A stretch of DNA of 64,000 nucleotides from CAVSRC01 sp963762605 (GCA_963762605.1 CAVXLJ010000031.1:62001-126000), one strand, 5' to 3'. Counted from the first letter of the stretch, positions 35,458 to 45,404 are shown. Notes: generated from the letters alone by a model not told the origin. Program-made: numbers and translations.

Positions 35458-36318
35458 TCAGCCCTTGACCGCGCCGCCGGTAAGGCCGGAGATGATGTAG
35501 CGCTGCGCGAACAGGAAGAAGACGATCGCCGGGATGATCGTCAGGGTGAGGTAGGCCAGCACCATCGTCCAGTCGGTCATGAACTCGCCCTGGAACTGCA
35601 TGATGCCGAGCGGCCAGGTGTATTTCTCCGGCGAGTTCAGCATGATCAGCGGCAGCAGGAAGTTGTTCCAGCTCTGCACGAAGGCAAACACGCCGACGGT
35701 GGCGATGATCGGCAGGCTGAGCGGCAGCGTCACGAAGACATAGATCTTGATGTAGCCGCAGTTGTCCATGCGCGCGGCATCGAGCAGTTCGCCCGGCAGC
35801 TGTTTGAAGAAACTGTGGAAGAGCAGGATCGAGAAGGAGAGGCTGTAGGCGACCTGCGAAATGATGATGCCGAGATGTGAGTCGAGCAGACCGAAGTCGC
35901 GCAGCTTGATGAACAGCGGCAGGATCGCCACTGCCGCCGGAAACAGAAGCCCCAGCATCAGGAAGTTCATCAGGAACTTGCGGCCGAAAAACTGGATGTG
36001 GGCCAGCGCAAACGCGGTCATCGACGCCAGCAGGATCGACAGGAACACGGTCGAAAGCGCGACGATCAGCGAGTTGCCCAGCGACAGGAACAGGTTGGTT
36101 CCCGTCATGATCTCGATGAACTTGTGCGGGTTCCAGCTCTGCGGCAGTCCGAGGGGATTGACGCGCAGCTCGCCAACACTCTTGAAGCCGCCGAGCACCG
36201 TCACATAGAGCGGGATCAGCGTGAAGATCGAGATGACGATCAGGGTCGCCCACTGGAGCGGCGATATGCGCCACGCCGTCAGGTTGCGCCGGCGTCGCGG
36301 CGTTGCGGGCGCGCTCAT
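35458..36318 (-). CDS. Carbohydrate ABC transporter permease (MalG type)
   Basis: Second inner-membrane permease of a sugar importer, 286 residues with six helices. The EAA loop is PGELLDAARMDNCGYIKIYV, and the start MSAPATPRRRRN overlaps the stop of the first permease gene by four bases. The C-terminus AQRYIISGLTGGAVKG is typical of MalG-like proteins. Gene order on this strand is binding protein, permease 1, permease 2, with the ATPase encoded divergently. Confidence 0.93.
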   Translation of the reverse strand: MSAPATPRRRRNLTAWRISPLQWATLIVISIFTLIPLYVTVLGGFKSVGELRVNPLGLPQSWNPHKFIEIMTGTNLFLSLGNSLIVALSTVFLSILLASMTAFALAHIQFFGRKFLMNFLMLGLLFPAAVAILPLFIKLRDFGLLDSHLGIIISQVAYSLSFSILLFHSFFKQLPGELLDAARMDNCGYIKIYVFVTLPLSLPIIATVGVFAFVQSWNNFLLPLIMLNSPEKYTWPLGIMQFQGEFMTDWTMVLAYLTLTIIPAIVFFLFAQRYIISGLTGGAVKG

Positions 36319-37247
36319 GTCGCCGCCTTCGGGAACAGAACGCGCCGATAGATGATCGCGAAGCCGACGCACATGACAAACAGGATCATGCTGACGGCGC
36401 TGCCGAATCCGAGCCTCAGTCGCAGGATCCCGAACTGGTAGAGGAAGGTCACGATGGTGTGGCTCGTGTTGCTCGGGCCGCCCTTGGTCAGCGGAATGAT
36501 GATGTCGAAGAGCTGCAGCGCGCCGAGGATGGAGAAGAACACCGACACCACAATCGAGGGCACGATCATCGGTATCTTGATATGCCAGGTGATCTTCGCA
36601 CGGCTCACGCCGTCGATGCGCGCCGCCTCGATGACCTCACTCGGAATGGCCTGCAAGCCGGCGATATAGATCATCATGTGGAAGCCGAAATATTTCCACA
36701 CCACCACCAGCATGATCGCCGGCATCACCCAGACCTTGCTGGCAAGCACGTACGGCAAATCTGCACCGATCAGGTGTCCGACGACGGGCACCAAACCGTA
36801 ATCGCCGTCGTACATGAAGCGCCAGATAAGGCCAGCGGCGACCTCGGCCAGCATGTATGGGACGAAGAACAGAAGCCGCAGCAGGTTCACGCCCCACCCG
36901 CGCTCCGCCAGGGCAAGGGAAACCCATAGCGCCAGGGGTAACTGCACGAGCAGCGAAACGGCGACGATCAGCAGGCTGTTGCGAACCGCGTAGCTGAAGA
37001 AGAACCGGTTGTGGAAGACCGCCAGGTAGTTCTTCATCCCGACGAAGTCCGTCATCGGGCCGTAGCCGGTCCAGTCGAAGAACGAAAAGCGCGCTGCGTC
37101 GATGACCGGCAGCACGAAGAAGGTACCGAAAACGACGAACGACGGGATCACGAGTATGGCGAGCGCGAGCAGAGTCTTCCGACTGTAGGAGACGTTGCGG
37201 CGGGCACGCGCCCGTGCAGGAGTTGCCACAGCTTCGTCGGTTGCCAT
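36315..37247 (-). CDS. Carbohydrate ABC transporter permease (MalF type)
   Basis: First permease, 310 residues, six helices. Typical sequence includes RFSFFDWTGYGPMTDFVGMK and the EAA loop PSEVIEAARIDGVSRAKITW. It begins about 70 bp after the binding-protein stop. Heterodimer partner of the MalG-type protein. Confidence 0.93.
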   Translation of the reverse strand: MATDEAVATPARARARRNVSYSRKTLLALAILVIPSFVVFGTFFVLPVIDAARFSFFDWTGYGPMTDFVGMKNYLAVFHNRFFFSYAVRNSLLIVAVSLLVQLPLALWVSLALAERGWGVNLLRLLFFVPYMLAEVAAGLIWRFMYDGDYGLVPVVGHLIGADLPYVLASKVWVMPAIMLVVVWKYFGFHMMIYIAGLQAIPSEVIEAARIDGVSRAKITWHIKIPMIVPSIVVSVFFSILGALQLFDIIIPLTKGGPSNTSHTIVTFLYQFGILRLRLGFGSAVSMILFVMCVGFAIIYRRVLFPKAAT

Positions 37248-37319
37248 CCGTCCAGTCTCAAGCCGACGTGGGAGGCGACGGGCGGCAGTCGGCCGCCCGT
37301 CGCCAAGTTCTGGCGTTCG

Positions 37320-38576
37320 TTAGTGCAAGTCCGCGAAGGCCTGCTGCACTTGCTGGGCCGCGTCTTCAGCGGTGATCGAACCCTCGGCGAGTTCTTCGGC
37401 CACGTCGTTGACGACGCCGCCGACGTCAGGCCCGAGGACCTGATCGAAGAAGATCGCGTGCCAGTGGGCCTTGGCAACGTTCTCGGCAATCTGTTTCTGG
37501 AACGGATTGACGAGGGCATCTGCCGCGCCGGCGACGATCGGGATGAAATAGCCCGCTGCCGCCGCCTTCGACATGTACGGCTTGCTCTCGTACCACTGCA
37601 TGAACTTCACGGCTTCGTCGGAGGCGTTCTTGGAGAAGATCCAGCCGTTGATGCCGCCGAACGTGTCGGAGGGATCGCCGGCGCCGTCCGGGAAGGACGG
37701 GAACTGGATGCTGCCAAGATTATCGTCCTGAATTCCCTTGCCGTCGGCTGCCTCAGACTTCTGGGTCGCATAGGCCCAGTCGCCCATCAGCATCATGGCG
37801 GCCTTGCCGTCGCCGAACATGCCTTCCTGCTCAAGGTGCGTCGTGCCCTGGAACCCGTCCTGGAACGGCTTCAGCGCCGCCAGCTCAAGCAGCTTTTTGC
37901 CCGCGTCGATGAACGGCTGGGCCATGAAGCCCTTGCCCTGGCCGCTACGCGCCTCGTCGAAGGCCTTCTGGCCGCCCATGCGGACCGCGAGATAAGCCCA
38001 GTAGAAGTGCGCCGGCCACTTGTCGCCGCCGCCAAGCACGATCGGCGTGATCCCGGCGGCCTTAAGCTTCTTGACGCCCGCCAGGAACCCGTCCCAGCTG
38101 TTCATGGTCGCCGGGTCGAGGCCCGCCTTCGCGAACAGCGACTTGTTGTACCAGAAGGTGACTTCCGACACGTGCTGGGCGATGCCGTAGAGCTTGCCAT
38201 TGACCGTGAAGGCGTTGATGCCGGCCGGTCCGACTTCCTTCTTGTACTCAGGGGTCAGAACGTCGCCGATCGGGCGCAGCACGCCGGCCTTGACCTGCTC
38301 TTCAAGGACGCCGCCGCCCCAGGAGTAGAAGATGTCCGGCGCGTCGGGCGACTGCAGGAGCGTCGTCAGCTTGCTCTTGAAGGCCTCGTTCTCAAGGTAT
38401 TGTAGCTCGATCTTGATGCCGGGATGGCCCGACATATACTCGTCGGCCGCCGATTGCATCATCGCGGCTTCGGTCGGGTTGCTGGCAATATGCAGCCATT
38501 TGATTGTCGTGTCGGCATGCGCCGCTGGCGCGAGCGCAAACATGCCGAGAAGTGCGGCAAGCATAATCCTTTTCAT
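37320..38576 (-). CDS. Sugar-binding extracellular solute-binding protein, family 1
   Basis: Periplasmic binding protein of 418 residues; signal peptide MLAALLGMFALAPAAHA. MalE/UgpB-like family features are IKWLHIASNPTEAAMMQSAA, DIFYSWGGGVLEEQVKAG and NGKLYGIAQHVSEVTFWYNK. It is the promoter-proximal gene of the minus-strand import operon, with an excellent GGAGGAACATC start context. The substrate is probably an oligosaccharide or glycoside, inferred from the GH3 glucosidase nearby. Confidence 0.93.
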   Translation of the reverse strand: MKRIMLAALLGMFALAPAAHADTTIKWLHIASNPTEAAMMQSAADEYMSGHPGIKIELQYLENEAFKSKLTTLLQSPDAPDIFYSWGGGVLEEQVKAGVLRPIGDVLTPEYKKEVGPAGINAFTVNGKLYGIAQHVSEVTFWYNKSLFAKAGLDPATMNSWDGFLAGVKKLKAAGITPIVLGGGDKWPAHFYWAYLAVRMGGQKAFDEARSGQGKGFMAQPFIDAGKKLLELAALKPFQDGFQGTTHLEQEGMFGDGKAAMMLMGDWAYATQKSEAADGKGIQDDNLGSIQFPSFPDGAGDPSDTFGGINGWIFSKNASDEAVKFMQWYESKPYMSKAAAAGYFIPIVAGAADALVNPFQKQIAENVAKAHWHAIFFDQVLGPDVGGVVNDVAEELAEGSITAEDAAQQVQQAFADLH

Positions 38577-38680
38577 GATGTTCCTCCACATGTGCATTTG
38601 CGCGGACTTGCTCTTTGCCCCGAGAGCCCGCGACCCGTCGCTGCGGCGGTTTCTATGATCGCTGCCGAGCTTGATGATTT

Positions 38681-38734
38681 GCACAGCTTCGGTAATACAT
38701 GCAAGGGCTGTGCACCTCAAGTCATGATCACTTG
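38681..38734. promoter_or_regulatory. Operator-like dyads in the divergent sugar-ABC promoter
   Basis: The gap between the divergent binding-protein and ATPase starts contains two dyads. The first is GCACAGC ... GCTGTGC separated by 19 bases; the second is the 17-base CAAGTCATGATCACTTG, an imperfect palindrome extended by CCT/AGG flanks. These are plausible sites for the ROK-family regulator encoded 1.4 kb away. Assignment is inference from position. Confidence 0.5.
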
Positions 38735-38838
38735 GAGGTGGTGGCAATTCGCTCCGACCCGGCAAACCGATCGCCGGCAAAAACCCCGGCGGCCGGCGAG
38801 TGCGGATGCGGGGGTCGGATGCCCTGGAGAGGAGGACT

Positions 38839-39921
38839 ATGGCTGAACTTCAGCTGCGCCACGTCAACAAGCAGTTCGGACACGTCAAGGTTATTCGCGA
38901 TGTGGCGCTCGATGTCCGCGATGGTGAGTTCGTCGTACTGGTCGGGCCGTCGGGGTGCGGCAAGTCGACCCTCTTGAGGATGATCTCCGGCCTCGAGTCG
39001 GTGACCTCGGGCGAGGTCTTCATCGGTGCGGATGACGTAACCGACGAGGATCCGTCGGACCGCGGCGTCGCGATGGTCTTCCAGTCCTACGCTCTCTATC
39101 CGCACATGACCGTCCGCCAGAATATCGGCTTCGGTCTCAGGATGGGGGGAATGCCGAGAGCCGAGGTTGCCCAACACGTCGATGAAGCGGCGCGGGTGCT
39201 CGAGCTGACCGAACTGCTCGACCGCAAGCCGCGCGCCCTCTCGGGTGGGCAGCGACAACGGGTGGCCATCGGCCGGGCGATCGTGCGCAAGCCGAAGGTA
39301 TTTCTGTTCGACGAGCCGCTGTCGAACCTTGACGCCGAACTCAGGGTGCAGATGCGACTCGAGATCATCAAGCTGCACCAGCGGCTGGGTGCGACGATGA
39401 TCTACGTTACCCACGACCAGGTCGAGGCAATGACGCTCGCCGACCGGATCGTGGTGCTGAGGGCCGGCGTGGTCGAACAGGTGGGCACGCCCATCGAACT
39501 CTACGACGACCCCGACAATCACTTCGTTGCCGGCTTCATTGGTTCGCCGAAGATGAACTTCATGTCCGCCGAAATCGCCGCGCGCGATGGCACAAGCGCA
39601 CAGGTCCGGTTAACCGACTTCGACAATGTGGCGCTCACCGTCACCACTCGCGGTGCCGGCGGCGCGGTCGGCGACAAGGTGCTGGCCGGCGTTCGGCCCG
39701 AGCATTTCATCGATGCCGCCGAGGCGCCCGTCAAGATCGCTTCCATCGCCCAGGTCGTCGAGCAGCTCGGCGGCGTTTCCTACGTCTATATCGGCGAAGG
39801 CAGCGCTCAGCTGACCGTGCAGCAGAAGGGCCACTCCACCGTGCCCGATGGCTCCCCGGTGGAGTTCGGGATCGACCCGGCACTGTGTCTGCTCTTCGAC
39901 GCCGACGGAAAGCGGATTTAG
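38839..39921 (+). CDS. Sugar ABC transporter ATPase (UgpC/MsmK type)
   Basis: ATPase of 360 residues. Walker A GPSGCGKST, signature LSGGQRQRVA, Walker B VFLFDEPLSNLDAELRVQMR and a C-terminal TOBE domain (about 240-360, GVRPEHFIDA) mark the CUT1 carbohydrate class. GGAGGACT precedes the ATG. It is divergent from its binding protein and permeases, and faces the same way as the ROK-glucosidase operon. Confidence 0.94.
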   Translation: MAELQLRHVNKQFGHVKVIRDVALDVRDGEFVVLVGPSGCGKSTLLRMISGLESVTSGEVFIGADDVTDEDPSDRGVAMVFQSYALYPHMTVRQNIGFGLRMGGMPRAEVAQHVDEAARVLELTELLDRKPRALSGGQRQRVAIGRAIVRKPKVFLFDEPLSNLDAELRVQMRLEIIKLHQRLGATMIYVTHDQVEAMTLADRIVVLRAGVVEQVGTPIELYDDPDNHFVAGFIGSPKMNFMSAEIAARDGTSAQVRLTDFDNVALTVTTRGAGGAVGDKVLAGVRPEHFIDAAEAPVKIASIAQVVEQLGGVSYVYIGEGSAQLTVQQKGHSTVPDGSPVEFGIDPALCLLFDADGKRI

Positions 39922-40170
39922 AGTCCGGGTACGGCCGTCAGTTTCTTTCTGATGCGAACAAAATAGCCGCGTCGTTCACCGCAATATCAAGCGCCTGATT
40001 GCAGCCTCCGGGCTCGACGCCGAGGGATTTCTGAACAATCCCGCGGCCGTTCCGGCTTGCGCACCCCCCCACCTGCTCCTAAAAGCGCAGCATTAAATCC
40101 GCGTTGCGTGATAATCCGGGCTCCACGCGGCCTGACGCCCCAGCGGTGGAGAATCTGGTTCGCCTGCGCC

Positions 40171-41361
40171 ATGAAGACCGCCGATCCAGAATTTATGCGT
40201 GCGATCAATCGCTTCCATGTGATGGACGCGATCCGCAGGTTCGGCCCGATCTCCCGCGTCGAGATCGCCGACCAAACCGACCTGAGCCCGACCACCGTCT
40301 CGGCCATCACCGCCGCGTTGCTTGAGGACGAACTCATCGTTCCGCTTGCCGTCGGCGCCGTGCGCGATGCCACGCGCGGCCGCCCGCGGGTGATGCTGGA
40401 GCTCAATCCGGATGCCGCCTTCGTCGTCGGCGCCAAGCTGGCGCCCGCCCAGATCACGGTGGCGGTGACCAATTTCCGTGCCGATGTCATCAAGACGCTG
40501 TCGCTGCCCATCCGCGTCGACCGCCAGCCGGTCGCCGTCATCGCCGACCTGGTCGAGGACGGCGTGCGCCGCTGCGTCACCGACGCCGGGCTCAAGTTCT
40601 CCGCCATCAACGGGGTCTGCGTCGGCCTGCCAGGCGTCGTCGAAAGCGCGTCCGGCCTCTGCCGCCAGAGCCCGATCTTCCGCGAGCGCGACGTTCCCTT
40701 CGGTCAGGAGATCTCGGCGCGCCTCGGCCTGCCGGTGATCGTCGACAGCGACGTCAACCTGGTCACGCTGGCCGAGCACTGGTTTGGCCATGGCGTCGGT
40801 ATCGACGACTTCCTCGTGGTCAGCGTCGAGCACAATCTCGGCCTCGGCATCATGCATCGCGGCGAGTTGTTTCGCGGCGCCAACGGTCTCAGCCCCGACC
40901 TCGGCGACTTCCTCGTTCACCTGCCCGCCGCCCACGGCGAACTGCACCGGCTCGCCGATCTCATCTCCACTGCAACCGCGGACGACGGTGGGGCGCCGCG
41001 CTTCGATACGGCCGCAGCCGGCAACACCGCGCTGGCCGGCGCCGTCGAGACCGTCACCGCGCAGATCGCCGGCGATGCCCTCGGCTTTGCCATCGCCAAC
41101 GTCATCACCCTGTTCGCGCCGCCCAAGGTGATCCTCACCGGCGCGGCGCTTTCCACCAGCCACCGCCTGCTGACACCGCTCCGGGCGGCGGTGTTGCGCT
41201 TCACGCCTGCGAGCCTCGCCGATGTTTCGCAAATCGTGGTGCGGGACTTCGGCGAAGACATGTGGGCGCGCGGCGCCGCGGCCATGTCCCTGCGCGATCT
41301 CTACGGCGCACCGTGGAACACGACAGGCCCCGCCCCCCATTCCCGTCGGAGACCGACATGA
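40171..41361 (+). CDS. ROK-family regulator lacking the zinc motif
   Basis: Transcription factor of 396 residues with an N-terminal winged helix (DAIRRFGPISRVEIADQTDL and STTVS-like TTVSAITAALLE, residues 15-60) and a C-terminal ROK/ASKHA domain (AINGVCVGLPGVVES, LPVIVDSDVNLVTLAEHWFG). The usual ROK Zn motif CxCGxxGCxE and the ExGH motif are absent: the equivalent stretch reads GANGLSPDLGDFLVHLPAAH. So sugar-kinase activity is very unlikely, and sugar sensing may be altered. Its stop overlaps the glucosidase start (ATGA). It probably controls this operon and the adjacent ABC importer. Confidence 0.87.
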   Translation: MKTADPEFMRAINRFHVMDAIRRFGPISRVEIADQTDLSPTTVSAITAALLEDELIVPLAVGAVRDATRGRPRVMLELNPDAAFVVGAKLAPAQITVAVTNFRADVIKTLSLPIRVDRQPVAVIADLVEDGVRRCVTDAGLKFSAINGVCVGLPGVVESASGLCRQSPIFRERDVPFGQEISARLGLPVIVDSDVNLVTLAEHWFGHGVGIDDFLVVSVEHNLGLGIMHRGELFRGANGLSPDLGDFLVHLPAAHGELHRLADLISTATADDGGAPRFDTAAAGNTALAGAVETVTAQIAGDALGFAIANVITLFAPPKVILTGAALSTSHRLLTPLRAAVLRFTPASLADVSQIVVRDFGEDMWARGAAAMSLRDLYGAPWNTTGPAPHSRRRPT

Positions 41362-43526
41362 CAACACAAGCTTCCGCCGCCTTCGGCGCCCTCGACACGT
41401 CGACCGCCCTCTCGCCCAAGGAGATCGACGACCGCGCCCGCGCACTGCTCGCGGAACTCACATGGGAAGAAAAGCTCGGCCTGAAACACGGCGACCTGCC
41501 ATTTTGGAAGGGCCTCGCGCGGATGTCGGCCCCGCAGGGCTACAGCCGCGAATTCTGGGTGGCCGGCGCGGTTCCGCGCCTGGGAATTCCCGGCATTCGC
41601 TTCGTCGACGGACCGCGCGGCGTCATCATGGACGGCGCGACCACCTTCCCGGTGTCGATGGCGCGCGGCGCCACGTTCGACCCCGACCTCGAGGCTCGCG
41701 TCGGCGACGTCATCGGCCGGGAGATACGGGCGCTCGGCGGCAACTTCTTCGGTGGCGTGTGCATCAACCTGTTGCGTCATCCGGCCTGGGGCCGCGCTCA
41801 GGAGAGCTATGGCGAGGATTCCTATCATCTCGGCATCATGGGCGCGGCGCTGGCCACCGGTGTGCAGAACCACGTGCTCGCCTGCGTCAAGCACTACGCC
41901 CTCAACTCGATGGAGAACGCCCGCATGGATGTGGACGTGAGCGCCGATGCGCGCACGCTCCACGAAGTCTACCTGGCGCACTTCAAGCGCGTGGTCGACG
42001 CCGGCGTCGCCGCGCTGATGACCGCCTACAACAGCGTCAACGGCGAATGGGCGGGCCAGAACAAGCCGCTGATCGCCGACATCCTGAAGGACATGTGGGG
42101 TTTCACCGGCTTCACGATCACTGATTTCATCGTCGGCATGCGCGACGCCAGGAAGGCGGCGCTGGCCGGCCAGGATGTCGAAATGCCATTCGGCGCGGTC
42201 TATGCCCAGGGCCTCAAGCGCCTGGTCGAAAGCGGCGAAGTTCCGGCAAGCAGCATCGACAAGTCCGCACTGCGCATGCTGCGCCAGCTGGTGCGCTTCG
42301 GCCAGGGACGTAACGCCGCCGACTACCCGCAGAGTGTCGTCGGCTGCGCGGCCCATGGCGCGATCGCCCGCGAGGCAGCCGAAAAGAGCATCGTGCTGCT
42401 CAAGAACGACGGCGACCTGCTGCCCCTTGCCAGCCCCGGCGTGCTTGCCGTCATCGGCCACCTTGCCGCCGAGCCCAATACGGGCGATGGCGGCTCGAGC
42501 ATGACCCATCCGGACCATGTGGTGACGCCGCTGGAAGGGCTGCGCGCCGCGCTTCCCAATGCCGTCACCCATGATGACGGCAGCGATCCGGCTCGTGCCG
42601 CGCGCGCTGCCGGCATGGCAGATGTGGCGCTCGTGGTGGTCGGCTTCACCCACGCCGACGAAGGCGAATTCATTCCGCCCAACCAGCTACAGCCATACGC
42701 CGCCATGTTCCCGCCGCCGGCCGATGCAGCCGACAAGGTCCAGGCCGACAATCTCGTAAAGGGCATGAGCGACAGCGGATTCTCGCCCGGCGGCGACCGC
42801 CTGAGCCTGGCGCTCAGGCCAGAGGACGAGACGCTGATCGCAGCCGTCGCTGCCGCCAATCCGCGCACCATCGTCGCCGTCATGGCCGGCAGCGCGGTCA
42901 TCATGGAAGCCTGGCGCGACAAGGTGCCGGCGATTCTGATGCTCTGGTATCCCGGCCAGGAAGGCGGCCATGCGCTCGCCGACATTCTCACCGGCACGGT
43001 CAACCCGAGCGGCCGCCTGCCCTGCACCTTCCCGGCCTCGGCCGAACACCTGCCCTTCTTCGATCGCGACGCCACGGCGATCACCTATGATCTCTGGCAC
43101 GGCTATCGGAAGCTGTTGCGCGACGGCAACGCGCCGGCTTTTCCGTTCGGCTTCGGCCTCAGCTATACGCATTTCGCCCATGCCAATCTGGAGCTTGCCG
43201 CCGACGCGCTTGCCGCCGAGGAGACACTGGTGGCGACGGTCGACGTTACCAATACCGGCAGTCGGGCTGGCGACGACGTCGTTCAGCTCTATGTCGCCGT
43301 CCACGGCTCGGAGGTGGAGCGGGCGCCGCGCGAACTCAAGGCTTTCGCCCGCGTGCATCTTGCCCCCGGCGAAACCAGGCAGGTGCGCCTTGCCGTGCCG
43401 GTCGCCGAGCTTGCCTGGTTCGACGAACGCCGCGGCTGGGTGATCGAGGCGACCGACTGCGAGGCTCTCGTCGCCCACCATGCCCATGATGGCACGCCGC
43501 TTTCCGCCCGCTTCCGCATCACTTGA
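41358..43526 (+). CDS. Glycoside hydrolase family 3 (beta-glucosidase type)
   Basis: Retaining glycosidase of 722 residues. The N-terminal barrel has FVDGPRGVIMDGATTFPVSM and KHYALNSMENARMDVDVSAD; the probable nucleophile is Asp256 in FTGFTITDFIVGMRD. The C-terminal GH3 domain follows (VLLKNDGDLLPLAS; LMLWYPGQEGGHALADILTG), then a fibronectin-III-like tail (VDVTNTGSRAGDDVVQLYVA). No signal peptide, so it acts on imported glycosides. Translationally coupled to the ROK gene. Confidence 0.93.
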   Translation: MTTQASAAFGALDTSTALSPKEIDDRARALLAELTWEEKLGLKHGDLPFWKGLARMSAPQGYSREFWVAGAVPRLGIPGIRFVDGPRGVIMDGATTFPVSMARGATFDPDLEARVGDVIGREIRALGGNFFGGVCINLLRHPAWGRAQESYGEDSYHLGIMGAALATGVQNHVLACVKHYALNSMENARMDVDVSADARTLHEVYLAHFKRVVDAGVAALMTAYNSVNGEWAGQNKPLIADILKDMWGFTGFTITDFIVGMRDARKAALAGQDVEMPFGAVYAQGLKRLVESGEVPASSIDKSALRMLRQLVRFGQGRNAADYPQSVVGCAAHGAIAREAAEKSIVLLKNDGDLLPLASPGVLAVIGHLAAEPNTGDGGSSMTHPDHVVTPLEGLRAALPNAVTHDDGSDPARAARAAGMADVALVVVGFTHADEGEFIPPNQLQPYAAMFPPPADAADKVQADNLVKGMSDSGFSPGGDRLSLALRPEDETLIAAVAAANPRTIVAVMAGSAVIMEAWRDKVPAILMLWYPGQEGGHALADILTGTVNPSGRLPCTFPASAEHLPFFDRDATAITYDLWHGYRKLLRDGNAPAFPFGFGLSYTHFAHANLELAADALAAEETLVATVDVTNTGSRAGDDVVQLYVAVHGSEVERAPRELKAFARVHLAPGETRQVRLAVPVAELAWFDERRGWVIEATDCEALVAHHAHDGTPLSARFRIT

Positions 43527-43578
43527 CCCTAGGCCGCCCGGGCCGTCCGGACCCGACAACGAGACCCACGAGGCAACC

Positions 43579-44682
43579 TTGAATCCCATCGGCATCGGCA
43601 TCATCGGCTGCGGCAATATCAGCGGCGCCTATCTCAACACGGCGCGCGTCTTCCCCGACATCATCGCGGTGCGCGCCGTGGCGGACATGAACCGCGACGC
43701 GGCGGAGGCGCGCGGCGCCGAGTTCGGCGTGCCGGCGAAGAGCGTCGAGGAGCTGCTCGCCGACCCGGACATCGCGATCGTCGTCAACCTGACCGTCCCC
43801 GGCGCCCATGTGGAGGTCGGCCTCAGGGCGATTGCCGCCGGCAAGCACGTCCATTCGGAGAAGCCGCTCGGCATCACGCTGGCCGAGGCCAGGACGCTGA
43901 TCGACGCGGCCTCGGCCAAGGGCCTGCGCGTCGGCTGCGCCCCCGACACCTTCCTCGGCGGCGCCCATCAGACCTGCCGCAAACTCATCGACGAGGGCGC
44001 CATCGGCCAGCCGATCGGCGGCACCGCCGTCTTCGGCACGGCGGGGCACGAGCGCTGGCACCCGAGCCCGGCCTTCTATTACCTCAAGGGCGGCGGGCCG
44101 ATGCTCGACATGGGGCCCTATTACATCACCGACCTGGTCAATCTCCTGGGGCCGGTCAAGCGCGTTGCCGGCCTTACCTCGCGCCTGAGGAGCGAGCGGC
44201 TGATCACCAGCCAGCCGCTCAACGGCACGAAAATTCCGGTCGAGGTCGCCACCCACGTCGCCGGCACCATGGAGTTCCATTCCGGCGCACTCATCAGCAT
44301 CGTCATGAGCTTCGACATTGCCCGCCACGACCACCGGCCGATCGAGCTCTATGGCAGCGAGGGCGCGATCAGCGTGCCCGACCCGAACAATTTCGGCGGT
44401 CAGATCGAGACCGCCACGGCGTCCATGGCCAGCTGGCGGGCGGTGCCGACGCTGCACGCCTATGCCAACGGCAATTTCCGCATGATCGGCGTTGCCGACA
44501 TGGCCCAGGCGATCCGCACGGGCCGCCCGCATCGGGCAAGCGGCGCCCTCGCCTACCACGTGCTCGAAGTGATGGAGGCGTTCCAGCGCTCCTCCGACAC
44601 CGGCACGGCGATCACAATCGAAAGCCGGCCGGAGCGGCCGGCCATGCTGCCGGTCGATCTCGTCAACGGCACGCTTGACTAA
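43579..44682 (+). CDS. Gfo/Idh/MocA-family NAD(P)-dependent sugar oxidoreductase
   Basis: Oxidoreductase of 367 residues with the Rossmann fingerprint GIGIIGCGNISGAYL at the very N-terminus and the EKPLGITLAEA signature (HSEKPLG). I used the TTG start after GAGG, because an upstream in-frame start would lie inside the GH3 gene. With GH3 and ThuA it suggests oxidation of a sugar or glycoside to a keto form; this is inferred from context. Length is normal. Confidence 0.9.
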   Translation: MNPIGIGIIGCGNISGAYLNTARVFPDIIAVRAVADMNRDAAEARGAEFGVPAKSVEELLADPDIAIVVNLTVPGAHVEVGLRAIAAGKHVHSEKPLGITLAEARTLIDAASAKGLRVGCAPDTFLGGAHQTCRKLIDEGAIGQPIGGTAVFGTAGHERWHPSPAFYYLKGGGPMLDMGPYYITDLVNLLGPVKRVAGLTSRLRSERLITSQPLNGTKIPVEVATHVAGTMEFHSGALISIVMSFDIARHDHRPIELYGSEGAISVPDPNNFGGQIETATASMASWRAVPTLHAYANGNFRMIGVADMAQAIRTGRPHRASGALAYHVLEVMEAFQRSSDTGTAITIESRPERPAMLPVDLVNGTLD

Positions 44683-44710
44683 GCGGCACCACCATTTCGG
44701 AGGAAATTCC

Positions 44711-45352
44711 ATGCGTGAGGCAATGATCGTCTGGGGCGGCTGGGTGGGCCATGAACCGGAACAGGGTGCCCAACTCGTGGCGGGTATGCTCGAGGAGGAA
44801 GGCTTCAAGGTCTATGTCGAGAACACGACCGAAGCCTTCGCCGATCCGGCCATCGCCGACATGAGCCTGATCGTGCCGATCTACACCATGTCGAAGATCG
44901 AGAAGGAGGAGCTCGACAATCTCGAGAAGGCGGTGCGCGGCGGTGTCGGCTTCGCCGGCTACCACGGCGGCATGTGCGACGCCTTCCGCGATGCCGTTGC
45001 CTATCAGTTCATGTGCGGCGGCCAGTGGGTGGCCCACCCCGGCAATATCATCGACTATCGGGTCAATATCGTGAAGCGCGACGACCCGATCATGCAGGGC
45101 ATCGACGACTTCGACTACCGGTCGGAGCAGTACTACATGCACGTCGACCCCGCGATCGAGGTGCTGGCGACCACCACCTTTGCCGGCGAGCATGCGCCGT
45201 GGACCGCCGGCGTCGTCATGCCGGTGGTGTGGAAGCACCGCTACGGCGCCGGCCGCGTCTTCTATTCCTCCCTCGGTCACGTCGTGAAGGAATTCGACGT
45301 GCCCGAGATGCGCACCATCCTCAAGCGCGGCCTGCTCTGGGCGGCCCGCTAG
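44711..45352 (+). CDS. ThuA-family protein
   Basis: A 213-residue class I glutamine amidotransferase-like protein of the ThuA (trehalose utilisation) family. It shows IVWGGWVGHEPEQGAQLVAG, VGFAGYHGGMCDAFRD and a C-terminal VFYSSLGHVVKEFDVPEMR. ThuA proteins work with Gfo/Idh dehydrogenases (ThuB) in disaccharide use through keto-sugars, and that is the setting here. It is the last gene before the IS110 element. Confidence 0.9.
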   Translation: MREAMIVWGGWVGHEPEQGAQLVAGMLEEEGFKVYVENTTEAFADPAIADMSLIVPIYTMSKIEKEELDNLEKAVRGGVGFAGYHGGMCDAFRDAVAYQFMCGGQWVAHPGNIIDYRVNIVKRDDPIMQGIDDFDYRSEQYYMHVDPAIEVLATTTFAGEHAPWTAGVVMPVVWKHRYGAGRVFYSSLGHVVKEFDVPEMRTILKRGLLWAAR

Positions 45353-45404
45353 CAAACGCGCGGCACTACGACCCTGTGTGTCGAGGATGTGCCAAGATGA
45401 GGGT

